In this document: positions 22,148 to 30,994 of the stretch, piece after piece
Layout of the letters: every line of letters begins with the position of its first letter
Numbering within the stretch: the stretch's first letter is position 1
Assembly (NCBI GenBank): GCA_031551875.1
Contig: JAVBNA010000020.1
Location: forward strand, 1-64,000
DNA from: JAVBNA01 sp031551875
GTDB taxonomy: Bacteria > Bacillota > Clostridia > Oscillospirales > Acutalibacteraceae
DNA: 64,000 bases
Direction: 5' to 3'
Position numbers and translations under genes: made by a program
The notes under the pieces: model-generated
The model's input: the letters and a program-made list of their open reading frames with translations, nothing else
Told to the model about the DNA's origin: nothing
The model's database searches: none

Positions 22148-24337
22148 CTAATAACGGTTGACCTGTGTGATGCCGTCAATCGACCGCATGCGGCTCATCA
22201 CCATCTCCAGGTGCTCAAGCCCGCGCACGGTGATCGTTGCTAAAATGATGGCATTGCCGTTTCTGTCCTCGCGGGAATTTAAGGTGTGGATGGAGATGTG
22301 CATGGCGGCCAGCTGCTGGGTGATGTCGGCCAAAAGCCCCCGCCGGTCGGAGGCATGGATTTCCAGTGTGGATTTGAACTCCTCATCAATCTTACCCGCC
22401 CAGCGCACCCGCACCCATCGCTCAGGCTCCGCCGACAGATAGATGTCCTCCGGCACGTTTGTGCAGCTTTTCTTGTGAATGGAAACGCCGTATCCGCGGG
22501 TGATGAAGCCGATGACGTCGTCGCCGGGCAGGGGGTTGCAGCAGCGGGAAAACTTGATCAGGCAGTTGTCCAGCCCGTCGATGATGATGCCTCCCTGATC
22601 TTTTTTCTCGGTCGCGGGAGACAGCCTCTCCCCGGTTCGAAGCCCCTCCTCGGGCTCGTGGGCAACCGCCAGCTTGGCAAATTCCTCCTTGATGCGCCCT
22701 AAGATATTCTGGAGCGATACGCCGCCGTAGCCAATGGCGGCGAACAGATCCTCGGTCGTATTGCAATGGGCGCGCCTGGCGATGCCCACCAGAAATTCCT
22801 TCATCTGAGATTCGGGAAGTCGGATACCCGCGCGCTTGAACTCGCGCTCGAGCTCGCTGCGCCCCTCAACAATATTCTCCTCCCGCCGCTCCTTTTTAAA
22901 CCAGTTGCGGATCTTACTGCGCGCACTGCTGGTGCGCACAATCTTGAGCCAGTCGCGGCTGGGGCCGTGGGTAGGGTCCTTCGTGGTGATGACTTCTACG
23001 ATTTCCCCCGTCTTGAGGACGTAGTGGATGGGCACGATTTTGCCCGACACCTTGGCGCCCACCATACGGTTGCCCACCCCGCTGTGGATCGCGTAAGCGA
23101 AGTCAATGGTCGTGGAGCCCTGCGGCAGGGTAATGACATCCCCCTTGGGCGTACAGACGAACACCTCCTCGGGCGCAAGATCGGTCTTGATGTTGCGCAC
23201 GATGTCCACGGCGTCCTCGGCGTCCTGCTGGTTTTCAAGGATCTGCCGGATCCAGATCAGGCTGTCCTCCAGGCTTGTGTCCTTCTGCTTGTAGCCGATT
23301 TTATACTTCCAGTGCGCCGCAATGCCGTACTCGGCGGTGTGGTGCATTTCCCACGTGCGAATCTGCACCTCGAAGGGGATTCCCTCCTTGCCCAGCACGG
23401 TGGTGTGCAGCGACTGATAGCCGTTGGGCTTCGGCGTGGAGATGTAGTCCTTAAAGCGACTGGGGATGGGGGTAAACATATCGTGGATGATGCCCAGCAC
23501 GTTATAGCAGTCGATGTCGGTGTCGACCAGCACACGCACGGCGTAAATGTCATAGATTTCGTCAAAGGAGCGCCCCTGCACGTACACCTTGCGGTAAATG
23601 CCGTTGATGCTCTTGACCCGTCCCTCCAGATAGGCGTTGGGAATGGTCTGCACAAGACGCTCGCGGATGCGCTCCTTGATGGTATTGATAAAGCCCTCGC
23701 GTTCGCTCTTGCGCATGTCCAGGCTTTCCTCGATCTCCTTGTAGGCGACCGGATCGAGATACCGGATGGAGATGTCCTCAAGTTCCTCCTTGACCGTCCG
23801 GATACCCAGACGGTGAGCAATCGGCGCATACACCTCCATATTTTCACGCGCCTTATCCCGGCGCTTTTGGTCGGGCATAAACTCGATCGTGCGCATGTTG
23901 TGCAGGCGGTCGGCCAGCTTGATGATGATTACGCGGATGTCGTCCGCCATGGCGATCAGCATCTTGCGCACATTTTCCGCCTGCTCCTCCTCGCGGGTGG
24001 AGAAGGGGATCTTGCCCAGCTTGGTTACGCCGTCGATCAGACGGGCGATCTCCATGCCGAATATTTTCCTGATTTCTTCAAGCGTGATGTCGGTGTCCTC
24101 CACCACGTCATGCAGCAGCGCCGCCACAATCGACTCGGTGTCCATGCCCAGCTCCACGAGGATGCAGGCGACCGACACGGGGTGAGTGATATAGGGCATG
24201 CCCGACAGGCGCGGGATGCCCGAATGGGCGGAATCCGCCAGATTGTACGCCCGCTCAATCAGCTCCATTTCGTAGGGCCGCTCCGACTCCCGAAGCAGCG
24301 CCAGCAGATCGGCGTAATTCATATTGTTCCGGTCCAT
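22148..24337 (-). CDS. relA: Bifunctional (p)ppGpp synthase/hydrolase
   Basis: A 729-residue long RSH enzyme. The HD hydrolase domain is intact (YITHPVSVA, LLHDVVEDTD), the synthetase domain has the RxKD-type region and DIYAVRVLVDT, KDYISTPKPNGYQSLHTTV and the EVQIRT motif, then TGS (VFVCTPKGDVITLPQGST) and a C-terminal ACT domain. It makes and destroys the stringent-response alarmone. ATG at 24337, eight bases after GGGGAGG, is preferred over the GTG one codon earlier. It sits between recJ and dtd. Confidence 0.97.
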   Translation of the reverse strand: MDRNNMNYADLLALLRESERPYEMELIERAYNLADSAHSGIPRLSGMPYITHPVSVACILVELGMDTESIVAALLHDVVEDTDITLEEIRKIFGMEIARLIDGVTKLGKIPFSTREEEQAENVRKMLIAMADDIRVIIIKLADRLHNMRTIEFMPDQKRRDKARENMEVYAPIAHRLGIRTVKEELEDISIRYLDPVAYKEIEESLDMRKSEREGFINTIKERIRERLVQTIPNAYLEGRVKSINGIYRKVYVQGRSFDEIYDIYAVRVLVDTDIDCYNVLGIIHDMFTPIPSRFKDYISTPKPNGYQSLHTTVLGKEGIPFEVQIRTWEMHHTAEYGIAAHWKYKIGYKQKDTSLEDSLIWIRQILENQQDAEDAVDIVRNIKTDLAPEEVFVCTPKGDVITLPQGSTTIDFAYAIHSGVGNRMVGAKVSGKIVPIHYVLKTGEIVEVITTKDPTHGPSRDWLKIVRTSSARSKIRNWFKKERREENIVEGRSELEREFKRAGIRLPESQMKEFLVGIARRAHCNTTEDLFAAIGYGGVSLQNILGRIKEEFAKLAVAHEPEEGLRTGERLSPATEKKDQGGIIIDGLDNCLIKFSRCCNPLPGDDVIGFITRGYGVSIHKKSCTNVPEDIYLSAEPERWVRVRWAGKIDEEFKSTLEIHASDRRGLLADITQQLAAMHISIHTLNSREDRNGNAIILATITVRGLEHLEMVMSRMRSIDGITQVNRY

Positions 24338-24371
24338 CACTCAATCCTCCCCTTCGCATAGTTTACAAAAC

Positions 24372-26435
24372 TCAAGATAACTTTGCGCCCATCCATTTCC
24401 GAAGCAATTCATACCGTTCGCTTGATTCAAGGTCGACCTTCCCGTCAACCTGTGTAAGTAAAATATTCTGTGTGTCCGCTGCGCCCCGCCGCTGTAAAAG
24501 GCCCTTTTCCTCCATGGCGTCGAGCGCCACGCATAGCTTCCCGTATCCTATATCATATGCGGAAAGCCGGTGGCACAGAATGTCCGCCCCAAACGCAAAG
24601 CCCTTCTGCTCCCGCAAAAAACGGTAGAGGGCGGCGTTTTCCGTCCGGGCGGGCCACAGCTCCTGCGCCTCCCCGCCAGACAGCGTCTCGCCCCGGTGAA
24701 AACGCTCGTACACCTGCCTCTGGCTGAAGTATTCCTCCGCCGGAAGTCCCGAAGGACGGATGTCACGCGCGACCACCGAAAGCTGCTCTTGCCCGCGGTA
24801 GACCGAGGTGCTGAGCGTCACGGCAAAGTCGAGCACATCGCCCGGCGCAAAGGGAAACTGCTCCGCCCGCACACCGAAGCGCATGATCGTAACTCCGGCG
24901 CCGTCGCGCTCGGCGGTCAGCCGCAAATGCTTGCCGCCGCCCACCGGATAGATGCCCTTCAGCGTCATGGAAAGCAGGGCAAACAGCGGGGTTTCATTGC
25001 CGCAGCCAAAGGGCTCAAGCGCGGAAAGCTGTGCCGCCAGCGCCGGGGTCAGCCCCTTTGGATTAAGCTTTAAGTCCAGGCACAGCTCGGGCATGGGCAT
25101 GACCCGCTGCGCCGCGTAGTCGTTGATGGCGCGGCGGAAATCCTCCACACGCGCGCTGCGCATGGTAAAACCGCCCGCCTGTTCGTGTCCGCCGAATTTA
25201 TCAAAATAGTCCGCGCAGGCGGTCATCGCCGCAAAGAGCGAAAAACCGGGCAGACTTCGTCCCGAGCCTTTGGCCTCCTCCCCCTGCCGCGAGATCACAA
25301 TGACCGGCTTGCCGTGCTTTTCCAGAAGCCGCGCCGCAACGATGCCGATGACACCGGGATGAAAGTTCTCGCCGTCCACCACCAGCACCCGGTCGTAAAG
25401 ACGCGCAGGATTTCCTTCAAAATAGCGGCCGATGTGCACGCTGATCTCCTGCTCGACGCCCTGTCGGTTGCGGTTTTCTTCGCACAGCTCCGCTGCCAGC
25501 GCCGCCGCCTCATCGGCGTCCTCCGCAAGCAGCAGTTTGACCGACCGAACGGGCGAGCCCATCCGTCCCGTGGCGTTCATGCGGGGCGCAATCCCGAAAG
25601 CGACGTCGGTCGCCGTCATATTCCGGATGTCCAGCCCCGATTCCTCAATCAGTGCGCGAAGCCCCGGACGGTCAGTGTGGGCCATCTGACGCAGACCATG
25701 CCTGACCAACGTCCGGTTCTCCCCCGTTAGCGGGACGATGTCCGCGACCGTGCCGATGGCGACCAGCTCGGAAAAATTATCCAGCACCGTATCCGCGTCG
25801 CCTTCTTCGGCTTCGAGCGCGCAAATCAGCTTAAATGCCACCCCCACGCCGGCAAATTCCTTGAAGGGGCTGCCGCAGTCGATGCGGTGCGGGTCAACCA
25901 CCGCGCAGGCGCCGGGCAGCGCTTCTCCCGGACGGTGGTGGTCGGTCACCACCACGTCGATGCCCAGTGTTTTTGCGTAGGCAACCTCTTGAACCGCCGA
26001 AATGCCGTTGTCCACCGTGACAATCAGGCTGACGCCGCGCTCCTTGAGCGCGTCTACGGCGCGTTCGCTCATGCCGTAGCCCTCACCCTCCCGCTCGGGG
26101 ATATAGAAGGTGACGTTGGCGCCGCAGGTTTCCAGATAGGAATACAGCAGCGCTGTGGCGGTGATCCCGTCGGCGTCGTAGTCCCCAAACACCGCAACCG
26201 GTTCAAAATCGTCCACAGCGGCCCGGATACGGCTGACCGCCTTGTCCATGTCCCGGATCAAAAAGGGATCAGACAGGGTTTCATCCCCATCGAGAAACTC
26301 ACTGATCTTTTCAGGGGTATCATGCCCGCGCCCCGCAAGCAACAGCACCAGAAATTCATCCAGTTCCAGCTGTGCCGCGATCTCCTTCGCGCGCGCTTTG
26401 TCGGCCTCGGGGATGCGCCATCGTTTTAAGCTCAC
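24372..26435 (-). CDS. recJ: Single-stranded-DNA-specific exonuclease RecJ
   Basis: A roughly 687-residue RecJ, a 5'-3' exonuclease on single-stranded DNA used in recombination and repair. Motifs of the DHH family: VAVFGDYDADGITATALLY, VSLIVTVDNGIS, DVVVTDHHRPGE with the DHH triad, and RMNATGRMGSP; the DHHA1 part has SGRSLPGFSLF and FGGHEQAGGF. A weakly conserved C-terminal domain follows, as in Firmicutes. GTG at 26435, with AGGTGA five bases upstream, gives MSLKRWRIPE, a normal RecJ start; another GTG three codons earlier is possible. Confidence 0.95.
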   Translation of the reverse strand: MSLKRWRIPEADKARAKEIAAQLELDEFLVLLLAGRGHDTPEKISEFLDGDETLSDPFLIRDMDKAVSRIRAAVDDFEPVAVFGDYDADGITATALLYSYLETCGANVTFYIPEREGEGYGMSERAVDALKERGVSLIVTVDNGISAVQEVAYAKTLGIDVVVTDHHRPGEALPGACAVVDPHRIDCGSPFKEFAGVGVAFKLICALEAEEGDADTVLDNFSELVAIGTVADIVPLTGENRTLVRHGLRQMAHTDRPGLRALIEESGLDIRNMTATDVAFGIAPRMNATGRMGSPVRSVKLLLAEDADEAAALAAELCEENRNRQGVEQEISVHIGRYFEGNPARLYDRVLVVDGENFHPGVIGIVAARLLEKHGKPVIVISRQGEEAKGSGRSLPGFSLFAAMTACADYFDKFGGHEQAGGFTMRSARVEDFRRAINDYAAQRVMPMPELCLDLKLNPKGLTPALAAQLSALEPFGCGNETPLFALLSMTLKGIYPVGGGKHLRLTAERDGAGVTIMRFGVRAEQFPFAPGDVLDFAVTLSTSVYRGQEQLSVVARDIRPSGLPAEEYFSQRQVYERFHRGETLSGGEAQELWPARTENAALYRFLREQKGFAFGADILCHRLSAYDIGYGKLCVALDAMEEKGLLQRRGAADTQNILLTQVDGKVDLESSERYELLRKWMGAKLS

Positions 26436-26510
26436 TTCTATCACCTGCCCTATTCTTTATATTTTACCATTTCCGGCAAAGATTTTCAACTCATTTCCCC
26501 GCAACAACAA

Positions 26511-26546
26511 AATATCCGCCCCCATAAAAAAACGGCGGCGGATATT
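26511..26546 (-). terminator. Terminator of leuB
   Basis: A 10-bp stem (26511-26520 with 26537-26546, AATATCCGCC arm) followed on the minus strand by TTTTGTTG, 15 bases after the leuB stop. Confidence 0.65.
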
Positions 26547-26561
26547 GACTTGATTCTTGAA

Positions 26562-27635
26562 TTATGAAAGCGCCTCCAGCACCCTGTTTCCCATCTCCCT
26601 GCATCCGACGCGCTCGGCGCCGGGCGTGTGAATATCGGGGGTGCGGCAGTGTGTGAGCACCCGTGAGACGGCTTCCTCGATGTCCTGTGCCGCCTGCGTC
26701 TGGGAAAGCGAATGACGCAGCAGCATGGCGGCCGACAGGATAGCCGCCAGGGGGTTCGCAATGTCCCGGCCGGCGATGTCAGGGGCGGAACCGTGGATGG
26801 GCTCATACAGCCCGGGATTGCCCGCGCCCAGGCTCGCGGAGGGCAGCAGCCCGATTGACCCGCTGATCATGGACGCCTCGTCGGACAGGATGTCCCCGAA
26901 CATGTTGGAAGTGACGATCACGTCAAACTGGCCGGGGTCACGCACCAGCTGCATCGCGCAGTTATCCACGTACATGTGGGATAGCGTCACGCTGGGATAC
27001 TCCGCCCCGATGCGCTCGGCGGTTTCCCGCCACAGACGGGAGGACTCGAGCACGTTGGACTTGTCCACCGAGCACAGACGTCCGCCGCGCCCCGCCGCCA
27101 TGGCAAAGGCCACTTGCAGGATCCGCTCGATTTCGGACACGGCATAGCGCTCGGTGTCAAAGGCAAATTCCTGCCCGTCCTCGGTACCGCGCCCGCGGTC
27201 GCCGAAATATATGCCGCCGGTCAGCTCGCGCACCACCATGATGTCAAGCCCGTCTCCCAGCACCTCCGCTTTGAGGGGCGAGGCCTCCCGCAGCGCCGGA
27301 AACACCCGCACCGGGCGCAGGTTGGCAAACAGGCCAAGTGCATTACGAATGCCCAGAAGACCCGCCTCAGGGCGCAGATGGCCGGGCAGCGTTTCCCATT
27401 GATAGCCGCCCACCGCGCCCAGCAGCACAGCGTCGGCCTCCTGACAGCGTTCAATCGTGCTCACGGGCAGAGGGACGCCGGTCTTGTCGAGGGCGGCGCC
27501 GCCCAGATCGGCCTCCTCAAAATGCAGGGCAAACCCGTATTTTTCGGCCATGCGTTCAAGCACGCGCACCGCCTGCTCGGTGATTTCGGGACCGATGCCG
27601 TCGCCGGGGATGGTGACAATTTTATATGCGTTCAA
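26562..27635 (-). CDS. leuB: 3-isopropylmalate dehydrogenase
   Basis: A 357-residue LeuB. It oxidises and decarboxylates 3-isopropylmalate with NAD in leucine synthesis. Motifs: VTIPGDGIGPEI, LLGAVGGYQWETLP, VVRELTGGIYFGDRG, the metal-binding NMFGDILSDEASM and the nucleotide-binding EPIHGSAPDIAG. A TTG start with GGAGG seven to eight bases upstream gives the usual N-terminus (NAYKIVTIPGDG). The gene has a nearly perfect promoter and its own terminator; leuA and leuCD are not beside it, unlike the usual leu operon. Confidence 0.95.
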   Translation of the reverse strand: MNAYKIVTIPGDGIGPEITEQAVRVLERMAEKYGFALHFEEADLGGAALDKTGVPLPVSTIERCQEADAVLLGAVGGYQWETLPGHLRPEAGLLGIRNALGLFANLRPVRVFPALREASPLKAEVLGDGLDIMVVRELTGGIYFGDRGRGTEDGQEFAFDTERYAVSEIERILQVAFAMAAGRGGRLCSVDKSNVLESSRLWRETAERIGAEYPSVTLSHMYVDNCAMQLVRDPGQFDVIVTSNMFGDILSDEASMISGSIGLLPSASLGAGNPGLYEPIHGSAPDIAGRDIANPLAAILSAAMLLRHSLSQTQAAQDIEEAVSRVLTHCRTPDIHTPGAERVGCREMGNRVLEALS

Positions 27636-27666
27636 GTGCGGTTCCTCCCTACTGTATGCTGTCACT

Positions 27667-27696
27667 ATTATACCCCCGGAAAAAAGCCTCTGTCAA
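27667..27696 (-). promoter_or_regulatory. Consensus sigma-A promoter of leuB
   Basis: Perfect TTGACA (27691-27696) and TATAAT (27667-27672) on the minus strand, 18 bases apart. The start near 27660 leaves only about 25 bases of leader, too short for a T-box or leader-peptide attenuator. Confidence 0.85.
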
Positions 27697-27728
27697 TGCA
27701 GTCATGCAATATATTCATAAAATAACAC

Positions 27729-28436
27729 TTAGATATCATTCTCAGGAATATATCTGCGAAACGCCCTCTCGGCCGCCTCGCGCGCCAGGTTGATCACGCC
27801 GTCCTGTTCCTCGTCGCGCCTGATCGGCTCTGGGATCGTGTCGTACACCTCAAACACCTGCCCCGACATCCACAGGCTGGGGGTGATGCGGATGGAATAC
27901 CCTCGTCCATTGCCGCACATCCAGTCGTAGAAAGGGGCGCGCGGCAGACCATAGGCAGCCAGGATGGTCATGATGGTGCCGCCGTGGGCGATGATGACCG
28001 ATTCGGTGATTCCCGTGCGCATCAGGCTTTCCACGAGACCCTCAAACGCACCGCACACCCGCGCGACAAAGTCGTCGGTGGATTCGCCGTTAGGCGGCGC
28101 ACCCGTGCCGTGGCTTTGGAGCCAGTCGCTGAAGGCGGGCACATCCCGAAGCTCCTCCGCCGTCTTGCCCTCCCAGTCGCCGAAGTCGCATTCGGCCAGT
28201 CCTGGCACCTCAAGGGCGTCCACGCCGGGATAAAGCGCGTGCAGCGTCTGAACACAGCGCAGCAGCGGACTGACGAAATAGGCGTCGCCGGTCGGGTAAG
28301 GATATTGCTCGGACAGCTGCGTGAGTTCCCGAAGCCCCTCGGGCGTCAGCAGCGCGTTGGTGCGCCCGATGTACTGCCCCTTCCGGTTTCCCTCGGTCAG
28401 CCCGTGACGGATCAGGTGAATTTTGTAGGTTTTCAT
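27729..28436 (-). CDS. Histidine phosphatase family protein
   Basis: A 235-residue member of the phosphoglycerate mutase-like histidine phosphatases. The catalytic RHG lies in HLIRHGLTEGNRKG, the second arginine in SPLLRCVQT, the Glu in LAECDFGDWEGKT and the second His in VIIAHGGTIM. The fold fits small-molecule phosphatases such as CobC- or PhoE-like enzymes; the substrate is unknown. ATG at 28436 after GTGAGGA. It is divergent from the XRE regulator gene, and the two starts are only about 100 bases apart. Confidence 0.85.
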   Translation of the reverse strand: MKTYKIHLIRHGLTEGNRKGQYIGRTNALLTPEGLRELTQLSEQYPYPTGDAYFVSPLLRCVQTLHALYPGVDALEVPGLAECDFGDWEGKTAEELRDVPAFSDWLQSHGTGAPPNGESTDDFVARVCGAFEGLVESLMRTGITESVIIAHGGTIMTILAAYGLPRAPFYDWMCGNGRGYSIRITPSLWMSGQVFEVYDTIPEPIRRDEEQDGVINLAREAAERAFRRYIPENDI

Positions 28437-28459
28437 GAATTCCTCACTCATTCCTGTGC

Positions 28460-28488
28460 TTTACAAGCCGTTTTTTCTGTATTATACT
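28460..28488 (+). promoter_or_regulatory. Sigma-A promoter of the XRE regulator gene
   Basis: TTTACA (28460-28465), a 17-base spacer and TATACT (28483-28488), about 50 bases before the start of the regulator gene. Confidence 0.7.
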
Positions 28489-28539
28489 ATACGATGTGTA
28501 ATTTGTCATGCAAATTTTCGAAGAAAAGGGTTTGAGCAT

Positions 28540-29223
28540 ATGAGCCAGCAGTTTTCCAGAATGATTACCCTGCTGCGAAACGAGCGCAAACTTACCCAAA
28601 AGCAGGTTGCCGCCGATCTGGGCATTTCGCCCGCTGTACTGTCCCACTATGAAAAGGGCATCCGGGAGTGCAAGCTGGATTTTCTGGTCAGCGTCGCCGA
28701 CTATTTTGAGGTGTCCTGCGATTACCTGCTCGGGCGCACCAGCGAGCCGGGCGGTATAGGTGCGCCATCACCCGCACCGAGAAAAGAGGAGGGCGCCGCC
28801 CTGCGTCAGAGCCACCGCTCCTATGCGACCGGGCAGAAAAAAGTCTTGGTGGGCGCCATACATATTCTGTTTGATATTTTATCCCGCGGCAAAAGCAAAG
28901 CGCTGACCACCGAGGTTTCACGCAGCATGATGCTTCTGCTGTACAGTCTCTTCCGCATCCTCTACGCCTCCAATTCAGAAAACCCGGCGGGGATTTTCCG
29001 GCTGTCCAAATCCCACGCGCAGGCGCTCAGCGAATCGGCGCTTCTACTCTCTCTCTCCCACGTCAGGGCGGAGCTCAAGCAGAACCGGGCCGCCGGGGAG
29101 AAGATCAGGCTGTCTCCGCGCACAATCCGTGAAAGCTATCCCGCCTATGCCTCCTCGCTGTTTGCCGTCATTGAATGCGCGGAGGCATGCGCCGAATTGC
29201 CCTGGCCGGAGGCAGAGGATTAA
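28540..29223 (+). CDS. XRE-family transcriptional regulator
   Basis: A 227-residue regulator with a clear XRE helix-turn-helix in residues 5-60 (MITLLRNERKLTQKQVAADL, GISPAVLSHYEKGIRECKLD) and the following VADYFEVSCDYLLGR typical of SinR/Xre. The remaining 150 residues are helical without a recognised domain. ATG at 28540 with AAAAGGG upstream is the natural start; the longer open frame upstream runs through the promoter. It faces the histidine phosphatase gene and may act on the shared region, which is only an inference. Confidence 0.88.
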   Translation: MSQQFSRMITLLRNERKLTQKQVAADLGISPAVLSHYEKGIRECKLDFLVSVADYFEVSCDYLLGRTSEPGGIGAPSPAPRKEEGAALRQSHRSYATGQKKVLVGAIHILFDILSRGKSKALTTEVSRSMMLLLYSLFRILYASNSENPAGIFRLSKSHAQALSESALLLSLSHVRAELKQNRAAGEKIRLSPRTIRESYPAYASSLFAVIECAEACAELPWPEAED

Positions 29224-29231
29224 AAACAGCC

Positions 29232-29257
29232 GAACCCAAAACTCACGTTTTGGGTTC
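29232..29257. terminator. Hairpin between convergent genes
   Basis: A perfect 11-bp stem (29232-29242 with 29247-29257, GAACCCAAAAC arm). It follows the XRE gene on the plus strand and overlaps the last codons of the minus-strand membrane-protein gene. The T tracts are poor (AGGGGTTTCG on the plus strand). Confidence 0.5.
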
Positions 29258-29659
29258 AGGGGTTTCGTTCTTTGGCAAAACAGCTTCACAAGCGCTCATA
29301 TCCACATAGACTTTATCACCGCATGAACTTTTCTTAAGTTTATCATCGAGGCGCGTGTCAATCCGGACAATGCGCTCCCGCAGTTCATTGAGCGCCGACT
29401 GCATGGCGCTCACATATTCCACCGTCTGGCTGTGATTTTTATCGTCATTAGAAAGAATGCTGGAGATCATATTTTTATTTTCTAAAACAATGGCCTGCAT
29501 TGCGTCGATTTTTTCACCGATGCGTTCCACGGCTTTGGTTTGCTGTTCGGTGATTTTTGCCTGCTGACGGAACACAAAGACCACTACAAAAAATACAATA
29601 AGCATAGCCGCACCCGCGATTCCCAGGTCAAGCCACGCTTCAGGCGTAAATTGTTCCAT
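29243..29659 (-). CDS. Single-pass membrane protein with coiled coil
   Basis: A 138-residue protein: a short outside or inside N-terminus, one membrane segment (GIAGAAMLIVFFVVVFVF, residues about 13-30), then a long heptad-like helix (KITEQQTKAVERIGEKIDAMQ and ELRERIVRIDTRLDDKL) and a Pro-rich tail. The layout resembles BhlA/UviB-like holins or small envelope scaffold proteins, but no family can be named. ATG at 29659 follows AAGAGGTG. The terminal hairpin shared with the XRE gene lies inside its last codons. Confidence 0.65.
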   Translation of the reverse strand: MEQFTPEAWLDLGIAGAAMLIVFFVVVFVFRQQAKITEQQTKAVERIGEKIDAMQAIVLENKNMISSILSNDDKNHSQTVEYVSAMQSALNELRERIVRIDTRLDDKLKKSSCGDKVYVDMSACEAVLPKNETPEPKT

Positions 29660-29746
29660 AACACACCTCTTCTTCCTGTACAATTTCCCCGCAGGTTCAC
29701 GATATGAACCGCCTTCCATTGTATGCAGTCACGGCGGGTTTTGCGC

Positions 29747-29788
29747 AAAAAAATCCCTGCATGGTAATTCCATGCAGGGATTTTTTTG
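29747..29788. terminator. Bidirectional terminator of the rpsF-ssb-rpsR operon
   Basis: A perfect 12-bp stem (29753-29764 with 29770-29781, ATCCCTGCATGG arm) flanked by A7 and T7 runs, so it has a strong U tract in both directions. It lies about 10 bases after rpsR. Confidence 0.9.
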
Positions 29789-29798
29789 TGATTTCGAA

Positions 29799-30062
29799 TC
29801 AGTCGCTGCTGAAGGGCAGCAGCGCAAGGTGACGGGCACGTTTGATCGCGACAGTCAGGGCGCGCTGATGATGCGCACAGGTACCGGTGACACGGCGGGG
29901 CAGGATCTTGGCGCGCTCGGAAAGGAACCGACGCAGCCGCGCAATGTCTTTATAATCGATGGTTTCAATTTTATCCACACAGAAATTACATACCTTTTTA
30001 CGACCTTTACGTCCGCCGCCGCGGCGCTCGGGTCTCTCAGGTCTTTCGCTTCTCTCGGCCAT
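29799..30062 (-). CDS. rpsR: 30S ribosomal protein S18
   Basis: An 87-residue S18 with the family core KVCNFCVDKIETIDYKDIARLRRFL and TGTCAHHQRALTVAIKRARHLALLP (seen in parts), which includes the cysteines of the zinc-capable form. It pairs with S6 on the platform of the 30S subunit. ATG at 30062 follows a perfect AAAGGAGGT; an upstream in-frame start overlaps that site. Last gene of rpsF-ssb-rpsR. Confidence 0.97.
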   Translation of the reverse strand: MAERSERPERPERRGGGRKGRKKVCNFCVDKIETIDYKDIARLRRFLSERAKILPRRVTGTCAHHQRALTVAIKRARHLALLPFSSD

Positions 30063-30118
30063 GGTTTGACCTCCTTTAACTCGTTTTTTCATGTTTCGTT
30101 TTTCGCTTTGATTTTGAT

Positions 30119-30559
30119 TTAGAAGGGCAGGTCGTCGTCACCGGGCACTTCGACAAAATCGCCCGCGTCGCCGCTCTGATAAGCGGGTGTCGGCTGGTTG
30201 TCAAAGCGGGCGGGCGCTGCGCCCCCGCCGCCGGTGCCGTCCTGCTTGCGCTCGGCAAAGTGAACCTGATCCGCCACAACCTCCACGCTGTACCGTTTGT
30301 TGCCGTCCTTGTCCTGCCAGGTTCTAGTCTGGAGGGAGCCCTGGACCGCAATCAACTGTCCCTTGCGGAAGTATTTGCTGGCAAACTCGGCCGTCTGCCG
30401 CCAGGTAACGATGTCAATGAAGTCGGCCTGCCGCTCCTGTCCCTTGGAATAGGAACGATCCACCGCAATCCGGAAGGAACACACCGAAAGTCCCGTTTGC
30501 GTCGTTTTCAGCTCCGGGTCGGCTACCAACCGGCCATTGAGTGCTACTACATTGAGCAT
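30119..30559 (-). CDS. ssb: Single-stranded DNA-binding protein
   Basis: A 146-residue SSB. The OB fold fills the first 105 or so residues (LNVVALNGRLVADPELK, FRIAVDRSY, DIVTWRQTAEFASKYFRKGQ), a Gly-rich linker follows, and the acidic tip ends in DDDLPF, the site that recruits replication and repair partners. It sits between rpsF and rpsR, the standard arrangement. Start: ATG after AAGAGGTGATGAC. Confidence 0.97.
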   Translation of the reverse strand: MLNVVALNGRLVADPELKTTQTGLSVCSFRIAVDRSYSKGQERQADFIDIVTWRQTAEFASKYFRKGQLIAVQGSLQTRTWQDKDGNKRYSVEVVADQVHFAERKQDGTGGGGAAPARFDNQPTPAYQSGDAGDFVEVPGDDDLPF

Positions 30560-30570
30560 GTCATCACCTC

Positions 30571-30867
30571 TTAGTCTTCCTTCTTAATGATCAATGAGCG
30601 AAGTACGCCGTCCGTAATCTTATAGATACGGTCGAGCTCGGCGGGGAATTCCGCGCCGCAGGTGAAGTTGTACAGGACATAATAGCCTTCCGCCTCTTTG
30701 TTGATGAGATAGGCGAGCCTGCGCTTGCCCCACTCGTCGACGCTGTTCATGGTGGCGTTGGCCTCAATTAGATCCTTGAACTTCTGTACCATGGCTGCGA
30801 CGCCCTCTTCTCCAAGCTTCATGGAAATCACGAGCACGCTTTCGTAGGTAACCTTTACATCTGCCAT
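30571..30867 (-). CDS. rpsF: 30S ribosomal protein S6
   Basis: A 98-residue S6 with the expected ferredoxin-like fold and motifs (YESVLVISMKLGEEG, VDEWGKRRLAYLINKEAEGYYVL). Start: ATG after AAAGGAGGTGCAC. First gene of the rpsF-ssb-rpsR operon; in many bacteria the S6:S18 complex binds the leader of this message to limit its own synthesis, and a candidate leader is listed separately. Confidence 0.97.
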   Translation of the reverse strand: MADVKVTYESVLVISMKLGEEGVAAMVQKFKDLIEANATMNSVDEWGKRRLAYLINKEAEGYYVLYNFTCGAEFPAELDRIYKITDGVLRSLIIKKED

Positions 30868-30884
30868 TTTTGTGCACCTCCTTT

Positions 30885-30950
30885 TGGACGTATGGCCCCG
30901 GTGATCCGGAGCAAGGATTTGCCTCGACCCGTTGCTTTACGGGCGATAAC
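30885..30950 (-). promoter_or_regulatory. rpsF: rpsF leader, possible S6:S18 binding site
   Basis: The leader of about 80 bases holds a CCCGT/ACGGG hairpin (30927-30943 region), a GAGGCAA/TTGCTC helix and a CCGG-ATCA-CCGG hairpin with a CACCG stretch close to the ribosome-binding site. Known S6:S18 leaders present CCG-type loops to the protein pair; the resemblance is partial and unproven. Confidence 0.35.
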
Positions 30951-30956
30951 TTTTAT

Positions 30957-30985
30957 AGTATATCAGCACACGGGCGTTTCGTCAA
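30957..30985 (-). promoter_or_regulatory. Sigma-A promoter of the rpsF operon
   Basis: TTGACG (30980-30985), a 17-base spacer and TATACT (30957-30962) on the minus strand, about 80 bases upstream of rpsF. Confidence 0.75.
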
Positions 30986-30994
30986 TCCTATTTT

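Noticed and set aside
27636..27728. T-box or leader-peptide control before leuB
   Set aside because: The consensus promoter leaves only about 25 bases of leader, with no T-box stem or terminator.
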